Positions 12,470 through 18,663 of a DNA stretch of 34,615 bases are shown in pieces; positions within the stretch are counted from its first letter, which is position 1; every line of letters starts with the position of its first letter. The notes beneath the pieces are model-generated. The model worked only from the letters and a program-made list of their open reading frames with translations, was not told the origin of the DNA and searched no databases. Source of the stretch: a virus; the IMG/VR virus record IMGVR_UViG_3300031865_000003, positions 1-34,615 of that record; one strand, given 5' to 3'. A program made the translations under genes and the position numbers.

Positions 12470-13576
12470 ATGCCCTGGATAGAATCGCACACCACGATCG
12501 GACGGCACCCAAAGACGCGTCGGCTGTGCCGGCTGCTGGGCGTCGATCTGCCGGCTGCAGTCGGGCATCTGCACCTGTTCTGGCATTGGGTTTTGGAGTT
12601 CGCTGAGGACGGGTCGCTTGCTGGTTTTACGGCCGAGGACATTGCGGATGCCGCGTATTGGCAGGGTAATCCGCAGCAGTTCGTGGAGGCGCTGATCGCT
12701 GCGGGATTTCTCGATGATCGTGGTGGGTACCTTGCGGTACACGACTGGCTGGATTACGCAGGCAGGCTGTTATACGACCGGCAACGCAAGCGGTCAGCTC
12801 GACGCTGCCAAAATAGTCCGCACCAGTACAGCGCCTCGTCCGCGGACGAGCTGCCCGCAGTCCACGCAGACTCCGCGGACGATCCGTCGTCAGGGCCCGC
12901 AGGCTCCACGGAACGTCCGCGGAACGTCCGCGGACAGTCCGAGGAGGATCCACGGACGATCCGCGCTAACCGTAACCATAACCGTACCGTAACCAACCAA
13001 CCAAACGACGACACACAGCAACCAACCGCAGTCGCGCTCGCGCAGACGCGCGAGCCGTGTGTGTCGTCGCCACCGGACTTCGATGCTGTCGTCGAGGCGT
13101 GGAACCGAATTTGCGCCGGTGATGGACCGGGTCCCCCGCTGCCGGAAGTGCTCGCGGTGACCAAGCAGCGGCGGCAGCGTTTCGCATTGCGCTGCCGGGA
13201 GCTGGCTCGCACTTGTCGCGATGGCGAGGACGTGTACGAGCTATCCTGGTGGGAGCGGCTCTTCGAGCGCATCCGGGCCTCGTCGTTCCTCCGCGGCGAA
13301 AGCGAGTCCGGTTGGCAGGCGTCGCTCGATTGGCTCCTCGAGTCCGCAGAACATGTCGTCCGGGTTCTCGAGGGCGCGTACGACGCCAGGGCGATCCCGA
13401 GCATCGTGCAGTCGCGGCCGAGGACGAACGGAGTGGTCACGCCCCAGCGGCTGGCCGAGCTGGAGCGAATCTACAGCTCGAGCCTCGAGTTGCCTCCCAG
13501 TGAGATTTTGCGACGCGAGCGCGACACCATCAGGCGCAAGCGATTGGAGGCTACAAACGGTGACGCGGTTGCCTGA
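12470..13576 (+). CDS. Phage replication initiation protein (replisome organizer-like)
   Basis: A 368-aa protein. Residues 1-95 look like the winged-helix N-terminal domain of phage replication organizers (WIESHTTIGRHPKTRRLCRLLGV ... GYLAVHDWLDYAGR). Residues about 120-200 are a low-complexity linker rich in Ser, Asp, Arg and Asn, encoded by the iteron array. Residues about 210-330 are a helical domain probably contacting helicase or loader. The linker shows degenerate 11-residue units (SADELPAVHAD, SADDPSSGPAG, STERPRNVRGQ, SEEDPRTIRAN), the translation of 33-bp blocks. ATG 12470 is chosen; GTG 12461 is an alternative with a GTGA overlap. The design, initiator gene with the origin inside, is that of lambda O. 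Confidence 0.75.
   Translation: MPWIESHTTIGRHPKTRRLCRLLGVDLPAAVGHLHLFWHWVLEFAEDGSLAGFTAEDIADAAYWQGNPQQFVEALIAAGFLDDRGGYLAVHDWLDYAGRLLYDRQRKRSARRCQNSPHQYSASSADELPAVHADSADDPSSGPAGSTERPRNVRGQSEEDPRTIRANRNHNRTVTNQPNDDTQQPTAVALAQTREPCVSSPPDFDAVVEAWNRICAGDGPGPPLPEVLAVTKQRRQRFALRCRELARTCRDGEDVYELSWWERLFERIRASSFLRGESESGWQASLDWLLESAEHVVRVLEGAYDARAIPSIVQSRPRTNGVVTPQRLAELERIYSSSLELPPSEILRRERDTIRRKRLEATNGDAVA
12839..12970 (+). repeat. Twelve 11-bp iteron-like units: candidate replication origin
   Basis: Twelve consecutive 11-bp units fit without slippage; ten begin TCC, and the best match the consensus TCCRCGGAACG. Units 1 (12839) and 4 (12872) are identical (TCCGCGGACGA), and four contain CCGCGG. An 11-bp step is one helical turn and not a multiple of three, so DNA-level selection is implied. 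The array lies in a linker of the replication gene and is followed at 12966-13020 by a purine/pyrimidine-biased stretch with TAACCG/TAACCA repeats. Confidence 0.7.
12966..13020 (+). other. CTAACCGTAACCA-type repeat tract, candidate unwinding element
   Basis: Directly after the 11-bp units come short repeats of TAACCG, TAACCA and ACCA, then ACGACGACACACAGCA. Compared with its surroundings the tract is A-rich on the plus strand and low in G, as expected for a region that melts next to iterons. Origin function is inferred. Confidence 0.5.
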
Positions 13577-13871
13577 CGCCACGATGTCGCGCGCTGAGCA
13601 CGAGTGGGTGCTGCTCGCTCTGCACGTGGCTGATCTCGCCCGCTCGATCGCAGGCAATCCCCACTTGGCGGAGCCGATGTATCGCGACTTGTTCCTGGCG
13701 ACGCTGCGCCAAGAGTTAGCACAGTTACTCATCGCGTTTCCATCGGCCAGCGCGTACTCCGCGGCGTTCCTCGCCCGCCACCGCAAGCTATCAGCGGAAA
13801 TCCGCCAGAGCGTCGAGCGCATAGCGGCGCGACTGGCGCACGTTTCTATTGGAGGGCGTTCGGATGCCTGA
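13560..13871 (+). CDS. Hypothetical 103-aa helical protein
   Basis: GTG 13560 is preferred to ATG 13584 because TTGGAGG stands nine bases before it. Entirely helical, Ala/Leu/Arg-rich, no motif. It overlaps the end of the replication gene by 17 bases and the RusA gene by eight, so it is part of the replication operon. A helicase-loading or replication accessory role is possible only by context. Confidence 0.6.
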   Translation: MTRLPDATMSRAEHEWVLLALHVADLARSIAGNPHLAEPMYRDLFLATLRQELAQLLIAFPSASAYSAAFLARHRKLSAEIRQSVERIAARLAHVSIGGRSDA

Positions 13872-14229
13872 GGTCTGGCTCGAGCTTCCCCTGCCACCGT
13901 CGGCCAACCACCGGTACGTGCGGCGCCGCGATGGTGGTCTCGCCCTGACGCGCGAAGCGCGAGACTATGACGCGTTCGTGTTGGAAGCGCTGGGCCGCTC
14001 ACGGCCGCGCATACCGAAGCATGCGGGGGTCGAGGTCCATGTGTCCCTCACGGTCGATACACCGAGACGCCGAGACCTAGATAACGTGCTCAAGCAGCTC
14101 CTCGACAGCCTCGCTCGCTGTCTTAAGTTCGACGATGTACAGGTGGTAGCGATCAAGGCGTTCAAACATGTGCTGCGCGGAGCCGATCCCAAGGTCAGGG
14201 TTATCGTCACCTGGAAGGACATTTCATGA
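13864..14229 (+). CDS. rusA: RusA-family Holliday junction resolvase
   Basis: A 121-aa endonuclease, ATG 13864 after GGAGGG. It shows the family layout: PPSANHRYV at the N-terminus, TREAR, and the RRRDLDNVLKQLLDSL motif with Asp71 and Asp73, then Asp90/Asp91, matching the acidic triad that binds magnesium. It resolves branched DNA made by recombination so that concatemers can be packaged. Length is normal for the family. It sits at the end of the replication genes, with the late regulator next. Confidence 0.92.
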   Translation: MPEVWLELPLPPSANHRYVRRRDGGLALTREARDYDAFVLEALGRSRPRIPKHAGVEVHVSLTVDTPRRRDLDNVLKQLLDSLARCLKFDDVQVVAIKAFKHVLRGADPKVRVIVTWKDIS

Positions 14230-14328
14230 GCGCAGAGGTCGATGAATGGCAGTGACGCTGCGTGCTCCACTGGTGCTGGCGGGATGACCGGATCCACCGG
14301 CGAAAGTGCGTCGACGTCGAGGAGGTGA
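14226..14328 (+). other. Chain of three overlapping mini-ORFs (leader)
   Basis: Between RusA and the late-regulator candidate three tiny frames follow one another: 14226-14255 (9 codons), 14246-14287 (13 codons) and 14284-14328 (14 codons). The first begins in the RusA stop and the last ends one base before GTG 14330. ATGA overlaps would let one ribosome pass along the chain. Chance cannot be excluded in a region of this size. Confidence 0.3.
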
Positions 14329-14329
14329 C

Positions 14330-14731
14330 GTGCGGCCAGACCAGGTGGAATCGCTCCTCGAGCAGTACCACGTGCTCGATGCGCGAGCACCGAGCGAGGT
14401 GCCGCGGCGCCGCAAGCGGACGAATCCCGAGCCGCACGAGATTCTGGCTGCGATCGTGCGCGCCGACATCGACCGCGCTCTCGTGCTCCTCCGCCAGCAC
14501 GACGAGCAACTGTGGCGGGTGATCCGTGCGGTGCACGTCATTCCTTACCCAGATCGCACCCACCGCGACTACCACGAGGACCGCCACTGGTTCGCGCACC
14601 ACCAGGTGCGCCTACGGTACAGCCTGACGACCCGGCGGCAACTGGCAGCCCTCGATCTCGACTGTTCCTATGGCACGATCTGGTCGCGGTGTCGCACGGC
14701 GTACCGCCTTCTCGCACAGTGGCTCGCTTGA
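14330..14731 (+). CDS. Putative late-gene transcription regulator
   Basis: A 133-aa basic protein starting at GTG 14330 behind GAGGAGG. N-terminal half helical; His/Arg-rich middle (YPDRTHRDYHEDRHW). The C-terminus (LAALDLDCSYGTIWSRCRTAYRLLAQWLA) resembles the helix-turn-helix of sigma region 4 or of ArpU/RinA-type late activators. Position, last early gene and directly before the late promoter and HNH/terminase, is the place of such activators in siphophages. No family match is proven. Confidence 0.6.
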   Translation: MRPDQVESLLEQYHVLDARAPSEVPRRRKRTNPEPHEILAAIVRADIDRALVLLRQHDEQLWRVIRAVHVIPYPDRTHRDYHEDRHWFAHHQVRLRYSLTTRRQLAALDLDCSYGTIWSRCRTAYRLLAQWLA

Positions 14732-14756
14732 CCATTCTGACGAACTGTGCTACGCT
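14728..14756 (+). promoter_or_regulatory. Candidate late promoter
   Basis: -35 TTGACC (14728-14733), 17-base spacer, weak -10 TACGCT (14751-14756). It lies at the end of the regulator gene with about 75 bases of leader before the HNH gene. A weak -10 would fit a need for an activator. Confidence 0.55.
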
Positions 14757-14784
14757 GAGTGTAGATTCGCCAACGTGTCGGTAG

Positions 14785-14807
14785 CGCCGCCAGGACGACT
14801 GGCGGCG
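14785..14807 (+). terminator. Hairpin in the late-operon leader (terminator or attenuator)
   Basis: Nine-bp stem CGCCGCCAG / CTGGCGGCG with loop GACGA, followed by TTCGTGTTT. It lies between the candidate late promoter and the HNH gene, so read-through here would control entry into the late genes. Confidence 0.55.
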
Positions 14808-14830
14808 TTCGTGTTTGCGGAGGACTGCGC

Positions 14831-15169
14831 GTGAGGTTGCCGCGCGAGTGCGCCTACCCTGGTTGCACAGCACTCACGACCGAGCGCTTTTGCGCTGAGC
14901 ATCGAGCAGCGGGCGTAGCTGCCCATGAAGCGCAGAGGCGCCGGAGGGAGGGCAGGCGTGCGTCACGCATCGAGCGCGGTTACGACTACGAGTGGGACCG
15001 CGTCCGCGCGGCGTTCCTCGCTCGATTCCCACGCTGCATGCTGTGCGGCGCGCCGGCCACCGAGGTGCACCACCGCGTGCCGCTCCGGAGCGGCGGGACG
15101 CACGACGAGCGGAATCTCATGTCGCTCTGCGTTGCGTGCCACCGGCGCGTGCACCGGCGGCGGGGGTAG
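14831..15169 (+). CDS. HNH endonuclease (packaging-associated)
   Basis: A 112-aa protein starting at GTG 14831 after GGAGGA. It has an N-terminal Cys cluster (CAYPGC ... CAEH), a basic helix, then the HNH core: Cys69/Cys72, His80-His81, Asn95 and Cys100-x2-Cys103-His104. In HK97-type cos phages an HNH protein beside the terminase is needed for cutting at cos. Its place next to the small terminase and a repeat-rich gap fits that role. Confidence 0.92.
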   Translation: MRLPRECAYPGCTALTTERFCAEHRAAGVAAHEAQRRRREGRRASRIERGYDYEWDRVRAAFLARFPRCMLCGAPATEVHHRVPLRSGGTHDERNLMSLCVACHRRVHRRRG

Positions 15170-15210
15170 CCGGTCGAAAAGTTCGGGGCGAGCCGGCTCT
15201 GGACCCGCCG

Positions 15211-15330
15211 CCCACCTCGCGGCGTTTCCGTTCGAAATTCGCGCGTTTTTTGCCGCGTTCAGCGCTTTCCGTCCAAGCTCGGCTGTTCTCGCCCAAATTC
15301 GTCGATTCCCGGGCAAATTCTTGGGGGAGG
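15211..15330 (+). repeat. 20-bp-period degenerate repeats: candidate cos/pac region
   Basis: The 169-bp gap between the HNH and small terminase genes holds no gene. Within it, 20-bp units starting at 15231, 15251, 15271, 15291 and 15311 share CAAATTC-like 5' halves (TTC or CTC at the same place in all five) and TT at positions 16-17 in four. A sixth, poorer unit precedes them. About two helical turns per unit suits several terminase subunits binding one face. Confidence 0.5.
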
Positions 15331-15338
15331 GGATTGCA

Positions 15339-15857
15339 TTGCCCAGAGGTAGGCCGCGCAAGGCGGTGACCGAGCGACAAGGACGCCGGGCGCCGCTCCT
15401 GGCGCTCCCGCGGCAAGGCGCGGTCGTGCCGGTCGTGCCGGCCCCGCCACCGAACCTGCTGCGCTCATCACGGCAGCTTTGGACTTCGCTCTGGGCGAGC
15501 CCGCTCGCTCAGGTCTGGGACCCGGTGACCGATCGACTCGCGGTCGAGGAGCTGGTACGCCTCGTGGACGAGCGGGAGCGAGCGTGGCGAGCGTTCCGCC
15601 GCGAGCGGCTCGTGCCGGGCTCGCAGGGGCAGCCGCGGCTGAACCCACTCTGGGATCTCATTCAGTACACGACGGCGCAGATCCTGCAGCTTTCGGATCG
15701 GCTCGGGCTCACGCCACGGGCGCGGCTGCAGCTCGGCATCACCTTCTCGCAGGCGGCGATGGGGATCGCTGAGCTGAACCGCATGCTGGACGAGGTCGAG
15801 GACGACGATGACGGCGACGTTGCTCTCGAAACCGACGATCAGTCCGTCGCGCGGTGA
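15339..15857 (+). CDS. terS: Terminase small subunit, P27 family
   Basis: A 172-aa protein. The TTG 15339 start is chosen because GGGAGGGG is six bases upstream and the next residues (PRGRPRKAVTERQ) are the usual basic start of this family. Helical body with a RLAVEELVRLVDERERAWRAFRRE segment and a TPRARLQLGITFSQ motif; acidic C-terminus. It recognises the packaging site and recruits the large subunit. The last 50 bases overlap the large-subunit gene. Confidence 0.85.
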   Translation: MPRGRPRKAVTERQGRRAPLLALPRQGAVVPVVPAPPPNLLRSSRQLWTSLWASPLAQVWDPVTDRLAVEELVRLVDERERAWRAFRRERLVPGSQGQPRLNPLWDLIQYTTAQILQLSDRLGLTPRARLQLGITFSQAAMGIAELNRMLDEVEDDDDGDVALETDDQSVAR

Positions 15858-17325
15858 CCGGGTGGTCCGGTTCATCGAGCAGCACTGCGTGCACCCGGAC
15901 GGGCCGTGGGTCGGCCAGCCCGTGCGGCTGCTCGACTGGCAGAAGGCGTTCCTGCGTGATCTCTTCGCCGTGGACACGCAAACGGGACTGCGTCGTGTAC
16001 GCTGGTGCCTGCTCGGCGTGCCCAAGAAAAACGGGAAGACGTCGCTCGCCGCCTGGATCGCGCTCTATCTCCTGCTCGCCGACGGCGAGCCAGCACCGCT
16101 CGTCGTGTGTGCCGCCGCGTCCGAGGACCAGGCCGACCTCGTGTTCGGGGCGGCGCGGCGCGTCTGCGAGCTCTCGCCCACGCTGCGTCAGGTCACCGAG
16201 CGGTTCGAGCGCGAGATTCTGGTGCCGTCGTCTCCGGGAGCGCGTCTCCGGCGCGTGGCTGCGGTCGCTGGAACGAACGATGGCCAGAACATCCACGCTG
16301 TGATCTGCGATGAGTTGCACGAGTGGCGGGGGATCCGGGGGCGCCAGGTATGGAATGTACTCACGAACGGCACCGGTGCGCGGCGTCAACCACTCGTGCT
16401 GCAGATTACGACGGCCGGCTGGGATCGCGAGACGGTCTGCTACGAGCAGTACGAGTACGGGAGGCGCGTTGCGTCTGGCGAGATCGACGACCCGCGGTAT
16501 CTGTTCGTCTGGTATGCGGCTCCCGAGCACACGGACTATCGCGATCCCGAGGCTTGGCGTATCGCGAATCCCTCGTTCGGGGTGACTGTGCACGAGGACT
16601 TTTTCCGCGACCAGCTCACGAAGAAAAGCGAAAGCACGTTTCGGCGGTATTTTCTCAACCAGTGGGTGGCGAGCGAGGAGCTGTGGTTGCCGTCCGGGGC
16701 GTGGGATCTCTGCCGCGTGGACGAAGTGTGGGATTGGGATGAACGCGAGCCGGTGTTCGTCGGCGTCGACACCTCCGTACGCCACGATGCGACTGCGGTC
16801 GTCGTCGGGCAGTGGCGTGGCGACCGGCTCTACGTGCGCGCGCGAGTCTGGGAGCCTCCAGTCGGACCGGACGGGAGTGCCGATCCGGAGTGGCGCATCC
16901 CGGAGGACGAGGTCGAGGACGAAATCCGGTCATTGGCGCAGGCCCTGCGGGTCGAGCGGATCCGATCGGACTGGTTCCACATGAATTTACTGGCTCAGCG
17001 GCTGCTCGATTCCGGCCTACCGGTCGAATGGGTGCCGCACAACACCGAGCGGATGGGACCGGCAACGGCGGTTACCACCGAGATGATCCTGTCCCGCATC
17101 CTGGCGCATGACGGTGATCCGGTCCTGGCGCGGCACGTGCGCAATGCCGCGGTGAGGCAGAGCGTGCACGGGCCCGTGCTCACGAAGGGCCGCGCGAAGC
17201 GCCCGATGGATGCCGCGATCGCCCTGGCGCTGGTGTGTCAAGCTGCTGCGTGGTCTCGCGGCAAGCGCGAGGAGCCAGCGAGTCGTGTACCGATCCTTTG
17301 GCTGCCGGAGGAACACGATGCGTGA
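15808..17325 (+). CDS. terL: Terminase large subunit
   Basis: A 505-aa HK97-type DNA-packaging motor. N-terminal ATPase: Walker A GVPKKNGKTS (70-79), Walker B HAVICDE (163-169, catalytic Glu169), coupling motif near TTAG (201-204). C-terminal RNase-H-like nuclease: VGVDTSVRHDA with Asp321 as first metal ligand, and the final Asp in RPMDAAIAL near 472. Length is usual for Terminase_1. It pumps DNA into the prohead at the portal and cuts the concatemer. The start overlaps the small subunit by 50 bases. Confidence 0.96.
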   Translation: MTATLLSKPTISPSRGDRVVRFIEQHCVHPDGPWVGQPVRLLDWQKAFLRDLFAVDTQTGLRRVRWCLLGVPKKNGKTSLAAWIALYLLLADGEPAPLVVCAAASEDQADLVFGAARRVCELSPTLRQVTERFEREILVPSSPGARLRRVAAVAGTNDGQNIHAVICDELHEWRGIRGRQVWNVLTNGTGARRQPLVLQITTAGWDRETVCYEQYEYGRRVASGEIDDPRYLFVWYAAPEHTDYRDPEAWRIANPSFGVTVHEDFFRDQLTKKSESTFRRYFLNQWVASEELWLPSGAWDLCRVDEVWDWDEREPVFVGVDTSVRHDATAVVVGQWRGDRLYVRARVWEPPVGPDGSADPEWRIPEDEVEDEIRSLAQALRVERIRSDWFHMNLLAQRLLDSGLPVEWVPHNTERMGPATAVTTEMILSRILAHDGDPVLARHVRNAAVRQSVHGPVLTKGRAKRPMDAAIALALVCQAAAWSRGKREEPASRVPILWLPEEHDA

Positions 17326-17464
17326 GGCGCTGGCGACGGTGTTGGAGCTTGCTGGCGTCTGTTTCTTCATCGTTGCTGGGTACGTGGTGCATCCTGCGCT
17401 CGCGCTCCTCGTGGCGGGAGTGGCCTGCTTTGCCATGGCTTATGCGATGGAGCGGAACGGGTGA
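17318..17464 (+). CDS. Two-helix membrane miniprotein between terminase and portal
   Basis: A 48-aa protein with GGAGGA before ATG 17318, starting inside the terminase stop and ending four bases into the portal gene. Nearly all of it is two hydrophobic helices (LATVLELAGVCFFIVAGYVV and HPALALLVAGVACFAMAYAM). Small membrane proteins in this slot occur in other HK97-like phages, without known role. A holin-like or superinfection function is possible. Confidence 0.7.
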   Translation: MREALATVLELAGVCFFIVAGYVVHPALALLVAGVACFAMAYAMERNG

Positions 17465-18663
17465 TCATCCGCGCACTGCGGGCGAAACCGCGTCAAACGC
17501 CGTGGCCGACGCACTCGATTATGGCGTCGGCGATCTCCCATGCAGGGGTCTCCGTCTCACCCGAGACTGCGATGCGCATTTCGGCCGTGTTCGCCTGTGT
17601 GCGGCTGATTGCCGGGACGATTGGGACGCTGCCGATCCATGCCTACCGGAAACGTGGGGATGGCCGGCGGGAACAGGTGGACGACCACCCGGCGGTCCAG
17701 GTGCTGGTCGATCGGCCCAACGAGTCGTGGACTCGCCAGCAGTTAATCGAGCAGCTGGTCGTCCACATGTTGCTCTGGGGGAACGCGTTTCTGCGGGTCG
17801 AGCGGAACCAGCTTGGCTACCCTCAGCGCATCTGGCTCGTTCATCCGTCGCGGGTTTCGGTTTGGGGAGACGGAGCCAAGCGGGAGTTCGTGCTCGATGG
17901 GCAGTACGTCCCCTCGGACGAGATCGTGCATGTGCCAGCGCTCTCAATCGACCCAGAGACAGGTCTGGGACTCTCCCCGATCGCTGTCGCTCGCGAGGCG
18001 GTGGGCATCGCGCTTGCCAGTGAGGAGTCGGCGGCGCGGTTCTGGGAGGCTGGCGGGATTTTGAGCGGGATCATCAAAACCGACGCAAGCCTCACTCCCG
18101 AGCAGGCGCAACGATTGCTCGCGGCGTGGGAGCAAATGCATCGAGGAGTGCGGCGGGCGGGACGCGTGGCGGTGCTCGATGCTGGAGCCGAGTTCCAGCC
18201 GATCTCGGCACCATGGCGCGATCTCCAGTTTCTGGAGCAGCGGCAGTTTCAGGTCGCTGAGGTCGCGCGGCTGTTCGGCGTCCCGCCGCACATGATCGGC
18301 GACGTGGACCGATCCACCAGCTGGGGGACAGGTATCCAGCAGCAGACGCTGGGGTTTCTCCAGTTCACGTTGCGGCCATGGCTCGTCCGCATCGAGAGCG
18401 TGTTTTCCCAGGACCTCGTCTATACGCGCGGCGTCTATGTCCAGTTCTCGGTCGAGGGCTTGCTGCGAGCGGACATCGAGGCTCGGTTCAAGTCGTACCG
18501 GATCGGCCGGGAGATCGGGATCTACTCGGCAAACGACATTCGGCAACTCGAGGACCTGTCCCCGCTTGGACCGGAGGGAGACGTCTACTACGTGCCGGCG
18601 AACTGGCTTGCAGTTACGCGGTCTTCCCAGTCAGGAAAGGAAGGAGGAGAGGTAGATGAATAG
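17461..18663 (+). CDS. Portal protein, HK97 family
   Basis: A 400-aa protein starting at GTG 17461. Typical features: a SVSPETAMRISAVFACVRLIAGTIGTLPIHAYRK start, LLWGNAFLRVER, the ARFWEAGGILSGIIKTD segment, and FGVPPHMIGDVDRSTSWGTGIQQQTLGFLQFTLRPWLVRIE near 275-330. It forms the dodecameric ring at one capsid vertex through which DNA passes and to which the connector binds. It overlaps the protease gene by eight bases. Confidence 0.95.
   Translation: MIIRALRAKPRQTPWPTHSIMASAISHAGVSVSPETAMRISAVFACVRLIAGTIGTLPIHAYRKRGDGRREQVDDHPAVQVLVDRPNESWTRQQLIEQLVVHMLLWGNAFLRVERNQLGYPQRIWLVHPSRVSVWGDGAKREFVLDGQYVPSDEIVHVPALSIDPETGLGLSPIAVAREAVGIALASEESAARFWEAGGILSGIIKTDASLTPEQAQRLLAAWEQMHRGVRRAGRVAVLDAGAEFQPISAPWRDLQFLEQRQFQVAEVARLFGVPPHMIGDVDRSTSWGTGIQQQTLGFLQFTLRPWLVRIESVFSQDLVYTRGVYVQFSVEGLLRADIEARFKSYRIGREIGIYSANDIRQLEDLSPLGPEGDVYYVPANWLAVTRSSQSGKEGGEVDE

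Noticed and set aside
14925-15338. N-terminal extension of the small terminase frame overlapping the HNH gene
   Set aside because: The extension is out of frame with a clear HNH gene, has no ribosome site, and the family start motif begins at 15339-15360.
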